This document shows positions 9,968-21,241 of a stretch of DNA of 64,000 nt, piece after piece. The notes under the pieces were generated by a model that did not search any database, was not told the origin of the DNA, and worked only from the letters and a program-made list of their open reading frames with translations. The DNA comes from Hypericum androsaemum. Taxonomy: Eukaryota > Streptophyta > Magnoliopsida > Malpighiales > Hypericaceae. Location of the stretch: assembly GCA_963995505.1 (NCBI GenBank), contig OZ023182.1, positions 8,548,707 to 8,612,706 of the forward strand, written 5' to 3'. Within the stretch, counting starts at the first letter, position 1, and each line of letters opens with the position of its first letter. Made by a program: the position numbers and the translations under genes.

Positions 9968-12435
9968 TCAGGCAGAATCATCTTTCGTATCATCGTCCAG
10001 AAGGTCATCATAGGAAACTGGCACCCTTAACCTATCATGGACAGATGTACGCTTTACTTCAAAGGTGGCTTGCTCGAGCTCTTTCTGTGGCACAGGCGTA
10101 GAGCCAGTTGCAATATCAATTGAAGCTTCATTGGTGACCTTCGAAGTATCTTCCTGGCGGGCAACCTCTTTGCTTCTATCAACTGGTCGGTTCTGCTGTT
10201 TAAATTGATTCTGCAAGAACGACAATGATGTATCAGTTACTTGCTAAAACCCACGGTAAACACATTACCCTATCCGTAGAAATAAAAACCAATCATGCAA
10301 TCACACAAATTTCATACCAGAGCAAGGATGTAAGTTTATTACAAATAAAATAGACTAAACGCCACGAATATGGCGAAACAATGAAACTCGTATGCTCACA
10401 GGCATGAGACTAGTACCTTGAAAATGTAACCTCACTAATTACATAAAATATGTATAAGCCACTGATATTAATGACAATCCTTTCGCCACTTGCTGTCAAA
10501 AAGTTTCTGGACTAGAAAGTGCCAACATGATTGGCTTAATGACTGCATCCAGGCCAGAGAGCTTGAAACTATAAATCAAGCAGTGGGAGACTATATTGAG
10601 AATTGTTCTAATAAAAAACAATGCCTGATTACCTCAAACTCTTTCGTCTTTTTCATTATTTCTTTATAAGCCATGGGTTCTCTAGTTTTGATGATGTTCC
10701 ACAGTACACCACCACCTGTACGAGCACGTCTACCATCAGCAGTCATCTGCCCTCCACATGACTGAACTACATCGGCCTGCAATACCATAATTTATCAGGA
10801 ATCTATAGATGTAGAGACCCACAAAATCAAGGTAGCAAGCAAGGAAAACTTGACTAAACAAACATAGAGGACCGAATCTGTAAGAAAAGAAAAGATTGGA
10901 GAAAGTGGAAGTGATGCAATTATCAGGCACCAGTATGAGAAAAAAAAAGTACCGGAAACCAGTTTGAACATGGATCACTCAATGTATCTATAGGATGAGC
11001 ACTAGTCTTCAACTCAAAATCCCGGTTGTATATGATTGACAAAACAAGCCAAAAGCACTGAATCCCTAGATTGACAATTCAGATGTATTCTTCAACTGAT
11101 AACTGGGTACATGCACACCTTTTAGAAGAAAAGAATATTGCACACCCAATCATCAGCTACTGGGGAGAACATGAAAATACATCATATCAACCTACGCAAA
11201 GACAAATGGAGAAGTTGTTTAGCCAATCATAGCTCATCTTGAAGCACAAAATTTGAAACAGCAAAACTGGCTTTAGTATGAATTATGAAAATCTGCAAGT
11301 TGGGTGAAAGAAATAGACAGCATCAGCTATTCAGTATCTAGGCGCTCAACAATCATGAAGGAGAGTAAAGATATCATACTTGCCGATGTCAAAAAGATGG
11401 GAATTCCGTCATAATGGTATTGTTTTAGCAGGGTAGCGACAGAGTAAAAGAATGTCTGGGTAAGAACATCCTTGAAAGCAACAGCAATTGCTAAAATTTA
11501 GCGGCTGCGAACATACAGCCAGACAGTAAGACCATATATAATTGAAGATCATAGATGAATGCTTGATAACCATGAGTTCAAAACATAAGCATGCAAAAAT
11601 ATCAAACAGGTAACACAAAAGTATCCAGTGAAATTTCATATCCGATACCCATACGAAGAACCAATGAATTACTGATCAGTACAAGTTTTAAAAAACATAT
11701 GGATCACATCGTTGATTAGCAAAAAACCCCCAAAAAATAAAGGGAAAAATACACACACACACACGAGAAGAGTAATTAACCAAAAAAGGTTTTTTTTAAT
11801 AGAAGGACGAACCTCGGTCACAAGATTGTTCAAAGCAGAAATTCCAAGACAACCCACTGCAGCGTAGACCATGTAGGATTTCTTTTCCTTCAATCTTCTA
11901 CAAACATCTAACACAAACCTGCAAAAGTGGATTAGTAATGTAAGAATCAACCCTAACCCGGCCAGAAAAAAGAGTAACAAGCAGTACAGCAATTCCGAAA
12001 CATCATATCCCAGTGATCCTACCACTTTCCGAAACGTTTACGCAGCAAACAAGCACAAGAAAAGTAAAACTAATATTCAACCTAAAGACACCACAGATCA
12101 AACATTAAACCGAACAAACTCGAGGCATCAAAACCAGCAATGTGGGAACTCACTGTCTCGGTAATTTACCTATTAACATCGGTGACATTGATCCCGCCAC
12201 CTCCCGCGCCTCCGCCGCCCTTCTTCTTCCTATTCTTCTTCTTCTTCTTTTTCTTCTTGTTAGTATTCTCCGATTCCCCATCACCGCCGCCACCGGAGGT
12301 TGCACCTCTCGGAGCAGCTGACGGCTTCACCTCCGCCTCTCCATCGTCCTCCAACAGCTCCCCGTCCTCCACGTCGGCCATCTCCACGTCATCGAAGATC
12401 GAGTCCAACAAACACTCCCCTTCCTCCATCGCCAA
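9968..12435 (-). CDS. PHAX: PHAX RNA-binding-domain protein
   Basis: Four minus-strand exons (12435-12170, 11918-11813, 10776-10633, 10210-9968) encode 252 residues. The N-terminus is very acidic (DSIFDDVEMADVEDGE), followed by Gly-rich and poly-Lys tracts (about residues 60-75, likely nuclear localisation signal). A conserved domain of about 83 residues spans exons 2-3, with NNLVTEADVVQSCGG, TADGRRARTGGGVLWNII and YKEIMKKTKEFE. This is the RNA_GG_bind domain of phosphorylated adapter for RNA export. In animals PHAX links capped snRNAs to the cap-binding complex and CRM1; a similar nuclear RNA role here is inference. The acidic tail (DDLLDDDTKDDSA) is encoded by exon 4. All junctions are GT-AG and phases agree. 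The start is the first of two Met codons two residues apart. Confidence 0.88.
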
Positions 12436-13669
12436 AACCCTAACCTAAACCCCAAAAAAAACCAATAAAAACGATGGAACTCAGTCTGGACTGAAGCGCT
12501 TCTAAATGAGGAGAGATTCTTTCCAGGAAATTAATGGGCCTTTAAACTCAATGGGCTGGGCCCAAATCTCTACCGTTAATTTTCGGTCTCTCATTGACAA
12601 GCCCAATAATGCTTCTGTCGTTCATTTTTCTGCAAATAAATATTTGGGTAAATTACTCTCAAACTTCTGGAGTTTGGTATATTCGGCTCTCAGCCCTCTG
12701 TGTTACGGTAATAGATTAAAAAGTTTGTGAAAGTTTGGATTTATTATACTCTTGGGTCCCTCGCTGAAGTCAGCAATCAATTTTCTCATGGAAATGACTT
12801 TTCTACCCTCACAAAATAAATACAAATTTTTTTTCTAATCCACGCATTCTCTCTCCTCCCCTTCTCACCCTCCACGCCGTCCCTCTTCAACTTTCAACCT
12901 CATCGCCGTCTACCACATCACCCCGACCTCCAAACACACTCCATTCTCCGGCCATAACCAACTTGTCGGCTTCGCTTTGGCGGGTCCATAGAGAGGAAAC
13001 GGCTCCGGTGACCTCTCTCCTCCAGACGGTCATCTTCCCCAACCATCTTGCCATGTCATTTGTGGGGTTTTTTGTGTGCTACAACTCGGGGTACATTTCG
13101 ACGTCTAGAAAGATCCAATTGATCTCTGGCTGGGTACATCTCTGATGGATTCCTCGCCAGGAAATCCTACATATACGGACGGTCATCTTCCACGGTGTTA
13201 AGGTCTATGCAGCCATTTCGGGGAAGCCGGGAGAGTCATTTCCTATTGCCAGCAAGTGGTATGAGTGCATCTCCTTCTATTGTTCATAGTTTTCTAGTAA
13301 CGAATAAGATAAACCCTAAAATTGGATTTCCATAAATTAGGGTTTTGTTTAGAAATCCCAAATAGGTGAAGAAGGGGAAATGCACGAGACCTTTGTGGTA
13401 GAGGTAGTCGTACTTTGCAGTACTTTTGCCGTCAGACCTTGAAGATCAGTTAGAGTAGCCGAGGGAGATCAGATTGAGGTTGAAGATGAAAGGGAGGGTA
13501 AAATAGTCTTTTAATAATTTAAAAAATAATAAAATAATTGCTGACGTCAGCGAGAGACCCGAGAGTATAATTGTTGAAGTGCAAAAATCACGTGTTTAAA
13601 GCTTGGGGTCGACTAAGGCAATCATCGAGGTACCTGAACTTGGACATCAATTTGCCTTAGCTGGGTATG

Positions 13670-13835
13670 CTTAAGATAGCCTGGTTACCCTCAGCCTCAA
13701 ACCAGCTTGGGTAACCTTAGCCTTAAGTCAGCTTGGGTACCCTCAGCCTTAAGTCAGCTTGGCTACCCTCAACCTATGTAACCTTACCTCAAGTCAGCTT
13801 GGGTACCCTCAGCCTCAAGTTAGGTGGAACTCCCT
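13670..13835 (+). repeat. Tandem array of about 28-32 bp units in solo LTR
   Basis: Roughly five imperfect units built on CAGCTTGGGTACCCTCAGCC followed by TCAAGT or TTAAGT. It lies near the 5' end of the LTR, where the related LTR at 38861-41281 has a comparable GGTACCAA-containing array (about 41080-41200). Confidence 0.75.
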
Positions 13836-14499
13836 CAGGTCGGGTCACACATTTGTTAGGAATAGAAGGCCTTTCTCAAATTGAGTCACTCACTTAGAGA
13901 GGTCGGACGCTCATTGGCTTGCAAAAGCTGCTTCAGAGCACCCATTATTAATAAATTGACTATAGCTTGGAGCTCGAGCCTCAGAATGAAGTAATTCTTA
14001 TAGCCATGGAAAGCTAAGAGGTATATCTCCAATTTATGTTTGAAAGGCCTTGCCTAATTTTGCATTAAAGATGGTCACAACGAGGCTTTAAGTCTTGATT
14101 TTGACTTCATCAGTGAAGACCATCAGACTTTAGTAGCTTGATCATATTTTGTGACTCGGACCTCGAATTGATGCGATTTGAGTTATTGTACAAATCCAAG
14201 AGGTATATCTATAACATTTTAGTTTTTGACTTCTTCTAACTCGGAGCTTAAAGAGGTCTAAAATCCATTGGAATACACCCTAAGCGGATCGTCGCCAACT
14301 CACCATAGGCGGATCGTCACCACTTTGCTCGGGGTGGATCATCATCCAATGGTAAAGTGAGCATATTTTTTGACTTAGACCTCCGATTGAGGCGATTCAA
14401 ATTTCTATGGAAAGCTACGACATAGATTTACAACTTTGTATTTTAGGAATTTTTCTAATTCAGAGTGAAAGAGTGTCCAAAATCTATTTGAAGTCAGAT

Positions 14500-14790
14500 C
14501 TTGGATCATCACAGATTCGACTACCTTGGATCGTCGCGGGTTTTCAGATGCGTTGGATCGCCGCGGGTTTGACAGACCTTGGATCATCATGGGATTCAAT
14601 CGCCTTGGATCATCGTGGGTTTTTGGATGCCTTGGATCGTCCCAAGTTTGACATGCCTTGGATCGTCGTGGGTTTGACAGACTTTGGATCATCGCAGGAT
14701 TCGACCTCCTTGAATCCTCGTGGGTTTTTGGATGCCTTGGATCATCGCTGGTTACGCCTCTTTGGATCATCGCTCAATATCACTTAAAGA
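14500..14790 (+). repeat. Tandem array of about 28-31 bp units in solo LTR
   Basis: About nine imperfect units with the core CCTTGGATCATCGTGGGTTT, alternating with GACAGAC, GATTCGAC or GGATGC. ORFs on both strands across it only reflect the repeat. Confidence 0.8.
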
Positions 14791-15639
14791 TATCGGACTC
14801 AAGATGGACTCTCAAAGAGGTTGGAGGGCTCAAGGAAATCGGAAATGCTTGGACTTTTAGAGTTGGAGGCAGACACTAATTCAAGAAGGTATGAGGACGT
14901 CGAAGATGGAGGAACTTCTAAAGACCGAAGGAGTCGAAGTCGGACTATGATACGCAGTAGAAGGGATATGTTTGAGGTCATCGAGTCAAACTGAAACACG
15001 ATTTAGGGTAGGAGGCCGAGTAGGTTTTCTTTTTCTATATAAGCAAGGCTGGGGGCAAGGTATAGGGACACCACAAAATCATACACAAAACCCCGAGCAC
15101 TGCTCTTGTTATCTTTTTCATTTTCATTCGGTTTTGTTTCTTTCAATAAAGAAGCGTTCCTACCATCTTTTTTTGCCCCTGTGATAGACCGACAATGGGA
15201 CGATCACTTCGAACCGTCCTTCAGTTCAATCGATGTTCTCTCCAATTTTCCACGCAATAATAATAAAACTAAACTTCAGAGACATTTTAATCTATTACCG
15301 TAATATAGAGACTGAGAGGCGAATAAACCAAACTCCAGGAACCTGAGAGTAATTTTTCCTGAATATTTGAGTTCGAAGTTTTCAAAGATAGAACATTATG
15401 ATCTCAAATTTTTAACTCGCCTTTTATCCACTTGGTAAGGTATTAGGTTTATTTAAACTTGTGATTTTTGACTTTTCTCTTAGTATCTTTGTAAACGTAA
15501 CAAAGTCATCATCTACCAGCAAATCTGAATTTGAATCTAATAAGATTATTAATTAGTGAAAAATAGAACGGAGAGCATTGCCAAGATTAGAGACACTTCT
15601 GTCAAAATAGACTTTTCGCTACATCTCTAATCCGGAAAT

Positions 15640-16955
15640 GCTCTAGGCAAAGATTATGAAAGCATTCATGGTTCTAGGCGCAGCTCTAATCTGCCATTCC
15701 CTATCTCCAAGATTCCTTTTGATGCTAGCAAATCTGGGGTCTGGGAGTTCGTTGCCAGCTTTCGTTGGGTAGTGGTTTGATCCTAGTTATCTTTAGAAAT
15801 GGCTGCTCCATGCTGATTCGCAGTGAAACAGAGACAAGGTTCTCAGAAGATGTTTGGGCGTGTGACCAAGCCTTAAAAGATAGGTTCCCTAACCTTTTCT
15901 CTGTGTCGACATAGAAAGAAGCCTTAGTAGCAAGCTGCGGCTAGTTTTTGCAAGACACTTGGGCTTGGCGTTTGACCTGGAGGTGGCCTCTTTGGGATTG
16001 GGAGCAGCCTAGCCTTGATGCACTGTATCAGATCATCCAGGGTCTCTCTCCTCGGGCGGCTGGCCGAGATTCTCTCAAATGAGCCTATGTCAGTTCTGGA
16101 ATTTTCTCAGTCAAGAATCTTTACTCTCGGGCCTTCACTGATTTCAGATTCCCCTCGCCCGACGTCATAAGCAAGGAACAAATTAATCTCATTCCTTTTA
16201 AGATATCTTGTTTCCTTTGGGAGGCCTTACAGAATAGGATTACGACAAGGGCAAACCTGCTCCGCTTGGGGTTGCTTTTGCAACAACTTTGAGGGTGCGT
16301 TCTTTGCGTTCATCTCTTCGTGGGCTGCCAGTTCGTATCTCAGGTATAGAATTATTTCAACAGACTTGCAGGCATTTTTTGGGCTTCCGGTGATAATTTG
16401 AATGGACTGCTGGCAATGTGGATGGGTCTTGTTAGGCATGACGAAGCTAACCGGAAGATTTGGTATTCTATTTTCGCATCCATTATTTGATGTATTTGGC
16501 TTCTCCGCAACAAAGTGATCTTCCAGGGCATTTCTCCCGACTTGGATGCACTAATAGCAGATATTCTTCAGAATGCAATGAAATGGCAAAATTAGGAAGG
16601 TTCAAGGTATATCTTTTGCAGGCAAGATCTTCTCATGGTGCTTCAAAATATTATGGCGTAGGCCTTTTGGAGTCTTTTGTTGGCGTTCGAAACTTTGGAT
16701 GCTCGGTGGACTTTGTTGTCCAGGTGGGCTTCAGCCCTTTTTTGGATGGTAATGGGAAGTTTTGTCCAGCAATTCTCGCTTGGTCAATTACGGGAGAAAT
16801 CTTCCTTAGCTTAGTCTTGATTTTTTTATCTCTTCGGTTACATTTGTATAGAGATCTATGGAGTAGTACTCTCTGTTTTTTGTACGGGGCTTCACATCCT
16901 TTGCATAGTTGTACATAACACCAAAATTAATATAATTCTACTTTTTCCAAAAAAG
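15640..16955 (+). pseudogene. L1-type LINE 3' fragment with zf-RVT domain
   Basis: The plus strand around 16095-16280 translates to GIFSVKNLYS, then FKISCFLWEAL and RITTRANLLRLG. This is the order typical of the zf-RVT domain that follows reverse transcriptase in plant L1 retrotransposons. The reading frame is interrupted by stops and no intact RT is visible, so it is a dead fragment. The fragment ends around 16955 in an A-rich tail (CTTTTTCCAAAAAA). The 5' limit is uncertain. Confidence 0.65.
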
Positions 16956-17342
16956 ACCGGATAGCGGAGGTCTAGCTGAGAATATGTGTTCGATTGGGGT
17001 GGTTAGTGGAGGTCACTCCCAAGGGAACCAAATTCAAACCGACCAACATCCTAGCAAACGATTGGTGATTATTCAGTTTTTGATTTGAAAAATAACTCCG
17101 TACCAGATCGGCTCTTGAAGTCACCATCTTTCGCATTGTAGAATTTTCCACCTAGCTAGTATCTATCAGTTGGTTTGTATTCAGTTTTAATTTAATTTAA
17201 TCTGTCGTTTGAATATCAATTCTTATAAAAAATGATTTGATTGGAAACCTATATACGTCTACACAAAAGTCGAACCCACGCGAGAACGGTGGGATGGGGA
17301 CGAGCATTTAACGTATATGGTTGAGTGTGAACTAGGTTCTTT

Positions 17343-18909
17343 GGGAAAAGTACAGTTATAGTACCTGTGATTTCAAAAATTTTGCATCATGATTCTGAAT
17401 TTCGTAAAATCAAATGATGATCTTGTGGTTGACACCTTTTTTTGCGACAGAGGCTCGGGAAGGGTCAGGGGTAAATTATCTATTCCGAACCTAGTTGGCA
17501 ATATGAGATGGCACGCCCTGTCAGATTTTTATGCCTGGTTGGTTAGCTGACGTCGCTAAAAAAAATCCATTTCAATCACTAATACTTTTTTTCAGAAACA
17601 CCCCTCCTCTTCTTCTTCTTCCTCCCCTCCTCTTCTTCTTCTTCCTCCCCTCTCTCACCTCTGTCCTTCCTCCATAAAACCTTCACAACCAGGAACCCAA
17701 CTCATGGAGAGCCACCCTCCAAGCCTCCCCCACCCCCGTCGAGTACCAAACCCAACCCTCGCCCCCACTCCCATCGAGCACCAAAACCAAACCCCCGTCC
17801 CGCCCCCACTCTATCCACCCTACCCCCCGTCCCGCTCCTCAACAAAACCAATCTCAAAGCGACGCGCCTCCACTCTCCCCATCGAGCACCAAACCCAAAC
17901 CCTCATCCCACTCCCATCGAATATGTTTGTTCATGTATTGGCTCTTGTTATTTAACCAAAAAAATTGGAGAGATTTTCCAGATTTTGGCGTATAAGAGGT
18001 TGGGTTGGTGGTGATTATGGCGAAGGGGGCGTAGAGGTGGTTAGGTTGATGGTGGTCGCCACGTTGAGTACTTTTCGGTGGATAAGCGACGACGGCGGTG
18101 TAGGAGACGACGAGTCTACCCCATCAGTACTGGCGGGGAAGATGAGAAAGATGGGGTGGTTGCGGTAGTGGTGGTCCTGGCAATTGGAGGGGTGAACTGT
18201 CTCTCAATAGCGTCATAGTGGACTCGTAGTTAGAGTCGAAGAGGTCTTGGCCTTCCCGCCTCTTTCATCTCTGTCGTCCTCCAAGGCCTCTCCGTCCCCG
18301 TTTTACCTGGCCATCACCGACGGGGGCATGTCAGAGCGCTTTGACCACCATCTCGACGAGGCCGTTCTTGAAGTTTCTGTTGGTCGTGGGTGTTTTTAGG
18401 TTGCAAAAGTGTAAAGATGCCACCTTACCATGTCATGTTTACACGTATGCTAAAAAATCTGACGTGGCGTGCCACGTTGTTACTAAAATGATGTTGTTTC
18501 AACCAGCTCAGTTCGGGCAGTTTCGGGGAGCTACCCGTAGACTTAAGTGATATTAATTACGTGCAGTTTGACTCGATTAACAGATTTTTTTTACCATAAG
18601 GTACTAAAGTGATATTTTTGATATCATAGTGTACTAAAATAGACTTTTTCCAAAAAATTAAAATATTAGTAATTGAAATAGATTTTATTTTCGAGCCACG
18701 TCAGCTAACATACCAGGCAAAAAATTTTGATGTGGCATGCCACCTCATATTGCCACCTAGGTTCGGAATAGATAATTTGCCTCTGACCCTTCCCGAGCCT
18801 CTATCGCAAAAAAAAGTGTCAACCACAAGATCACCAATTGACTTTACGAAATTCAGGATCATGACACAAAATTCTCAAAATCACACGTACTATAATTGTA
18901 CTTTTCCCC
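17343..18909. mobile_element. Long-TIR (MULE-like) element, possible Pack-MULE
   Basis: Terminal inverted repeats extend for roughly 230-250 bp. The left starts GGGAAAAGTACAGTTATAGT and the right reverse complement starts GGGAAAAGTACAATTATAGT. Both continue through ATCTTGTGGTTGACACC/ACTT, GGCTCGGGAAGGGTCAG and ATTATCTATTCCGAACCTAG. No clean TSD is visible. The centre (about 17590-18420) is GC-richer than the arms and contains repeated CATCGAGCACCAAA units (about 17765-17900) and GGTGG/GACGACG-rich sequence; translations are short and unrecognised. Confidence 0.7.
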
Positions 18910-19489
18910 TTTTTTAATAGGCAAGGCATTCCCCATTATCCATATCAACGTCAACCCACTCTTTATCCAGTCTTTATGTAATATTCATTTCTCTCGGAGG
19001 AAAAAATTATTTTAGCTCGTTCACAGCAAATTAGTATATTCAATAAGATATTAAATATTTGCTAGATTTCTAATAAGGTCTACACACTTATCAAAAAAAT
19101 ATAATAAGGTCTACATAGACAATTTATCTCTCTCAAATTTTATTGAATTTCAATTGTCACAAACCTTCATAGTTGGTATACCGTATATCTGTAACTACTC
19201 ACTTTTCAAAAAAAAACTGTAACTACTCTAAATTGCATGCTTTTGTACATGGAAGGAAGCCAATCATGTGATGCAAAGAAGTTAACTATAAGCAGGACAT
19301 TTGATTTAATGACGTTGTAAAAATTGACGAAGGTACATGATTCAATACTTGACGGTAAAAAATTTTACCTTAAAAAAAATTAAACTATAACCGATGATGT
19401 CTCGTTCCTCTTCAGAAAAATATGATGTGCTTTTACTACTTTTTTTAATAAGTAAATTGCATTTATAAAAAAAATACACGCCAAAATAG

Positions 19490-20799
19490 GGGGCTGGATT
19501 TGGTACGGAGAGAGAGAAGAGTTTCATGTACCAAACATGATTTAATATAGTTCTTTGATCTTGATGACTAGGCGCGCGTCAGAGATCTGACGGTTGTAAT
19601 TTGTATGATCATTTTCGTCTTTTACCCACCCTCCTCTATTTTCCCTTCTCTCCCCTCTCTGCCAGATTTCTCTTTTGCCTTTTACCCCTCTATCTCTCTC
19701 TCTTACTCCCTCATCTCTCTCTCTAATTAAAAATTCATGGTTCAAGATCTGAGGCCGACAACGTTGCCACGAGCGCGACGCCGACCACCACTTCGACGCC
19801 GATAAGGAGCAGACCAGAGTTCGATTGTGTAGAATGGGCGACGGTAAGAAGCGGTCGAGAGATTTTGGTTGCAGAGCCACAAGTTCTAACTCTGCAGTCC
19901 GATTAAGGTGATTCAAGTTGCTATATAAAGCTGAGATATAGATCTACAACTTTATAGTTTATGACTTCTCCAAATTCAAAGTAAAAGGATGTCAAAAATA
20001 TGTTTGAAACTATGAGTCGATAGAGTAATGAAAATATATTTCGGTTGGGGGACAACAAGTTCTTACTCAGGAGTCTGATTAAGGGGATTCAAGTTGTTAT
20101 GTGAAGGTGAGATATATATCTATAACTTTGTAGTTTATAACTTCTCCAAATTCAGAGTAAAAAGATGTCAAAAATATATTTGAAATCAATAGTCGATCAA
20201 GTTACAAGCTCAGGTTATGTCAAATGACATGCTCATGTTATATCAAATGAAATGCACATGTTATATCAAATGGCATGCCCATATTTTGTCAAATGGCATT
20301 CCCAGGTTATGTCAAATGACATGTACACTAGATAAATTGACTGAACCTAAAAAAGAAAATTATATGAAATGGCATGCCCAGGTTATTTCAAATGACATGT
20401 CAGATTAATATTGAATAAAATATAATTAATTAAATAATCAATCAAATGGCAGGTCCGATTACGATAAAATGGCATGCCTAGTTACGTAAAATGGCATGCC
20501 CGGTTACGTAAAATGGCATGTCTGGTTACGATAATATTAATTAATACTTATAATAAAAAAATATTTAAATAATATATCAGTTTGATTTGTTAAACTATAT
20601 TATACCAATTTGATTTAAAGATTAAAAAATAAAGTAAAGGTGGGACCCACGCATCTCATCCTTCCTCTCACCTGCTGTCATCACGTGCAAATTATCATTC
20701 CCTCTCTCAAGCTGTCACCATCCCTTTTTCCTCTTTTTTGACTGTCTTGCTATTTTCTGTTTGGTACAGAATTTAACTACATGTACCCAATTCAGGCCC
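19490..20799. mobile_element. Mutator-like element, 1.3 kb, with tandem arrays
   Basis: The left end is GGGGCTGGATTTGGTACGG and the right end reverse complement GGGCCTGAATTGGGTACATG; these resemble the ends of the MITEs at 9133 and 57087. The 9-bp TSD CCAAAATAG is at 19481-19489 and 20800-20808. Inside are a CT-rich GC-rich stretch (about 19615-19870), two tandem copies of a module of about 165 bp (19873-20200), and about a dozen degenerate units of TTATATCAAATGGCATGCCC type (20215-20530). No gene is identifiable. Confidence 0.75.
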
Positions 20800-21241
20800 C
20801 CAAAATAGCAAGTTTTTATATTTACTATTTGTTACACTTGTTTGTGCTCGTTAGCACATATCGCCTTAGTCCGGTTACGTAAAATGGCATGTCTGGTTAC
20901 GATAATATTAATTAATACTTATAATAAAAAAATATTTAAATAATATATCAGTTTGATTTGTTAAACTATATTATACCAATTTGATTTATAGATTAAAAAA
21001 TAAAGTAAAGGTGGGACCCGCGCATCTCATCCTTCCTCTCACTTGCTGTCATCACGTGCAAATTATCATTCCCTCTCTCAAGCTGTCACCATCCCTTTTT
21101 CCTCTTTTTTGACTGTCTTGCTATTTTCTGTTTGGTACAGAATTTAATTACATGTACCCAATTCATTCCCCCAAAATAGCAAGTTTTTATATTTACTATT
21201 TGTTACACTTGTTTGTGCTCATTAGCACATATCGCCTTAGT
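20500..21241. repeat. 371-bp tandem duplication
   Basis: 20500-20870 and 20871-21241 are near-identical direct copies, both starting CCGGTTACGTAAAATGGCAT and ending CATATCGCCTTAGT. By eye I count about seven or eight substitutions and no indels. The unit includes the right end of the MULE at 19490-20799 plus about 70 bp of flanking DNA, so it arose after insertion by local duplication. Confidence 0.9.

Larger units (their letters stand above)
13572..15256 (+). mobile_element. Solo LTR (family with internal tandem repeats), nested
   Basis: 1685 bp, starting TGTTGAAGTGCAAAAATC and ending CCACGCA. It is flanked by the perfect 5-bp TSD ATAAT (13567-13571 and 15257-15261) and disrupts the right arm of the surrounding MULE. 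A TATA-like CTATATAAGCAAGG lies at about 15035-15050 and AATAAA at about 15146, consistent with promoter and polyadenylation functions in the 3' part of an LTR. There is no coding region. The 2421-bp element at 38861-41281 is the same family in the opposite orientation. Confidence 0.8.
12647..15359. mobile_element. Mutator-like foldback element carrying a nested solo LTR
   Basis: The left arm starts GGGTAAATTACTCTC. The right arm reverse complemented reads GGAAAAATTACTCTC, and both continue through GGAGTTTGGT and TACGGTAATAGATTAAA. The 10-bp flanks TAAATATTTG (12637-12646) and TGAATATTTG (15360-15369) differ at one base. The right arm is interrupted after GAGAGTATAAT by a 1685-bp LTR-like insert (13572-15256); without it the element is about 1.02 kb. 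The GC-richer centre (about 12840-13260) resembles captured coding sequence but has no long ORF I can identify. It is related to 57952-58664 (shared GGGTCCCT, TGACGTCAGC). It sits about 200 bp upstream of the PHAX-like start codon. Confidence 0.8.

Noticed and set aside
12140..12448. Proline/serine-rich ORF on the plus strand
   Set aside because: Exact antisense of PHAX exon 1; the (CTT) run encodes poly-Phe there and the poly-Lys tract in the real gene.
14405..14787. Overlapping ORFs on both strands translating to repetitive peptides
   Set aside because: They reflect the tandem DNA array of the nested solo LTR; no family resemblance and no splice or promoter context.
17704..17955. Proline-rich ORF that could be an extensin-like peptide
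   Set aside because: No signal peptide or SPPPP motifs; sits in the cargo of a long-TIR transposon and derives from a CATCGAGCACC repeat.
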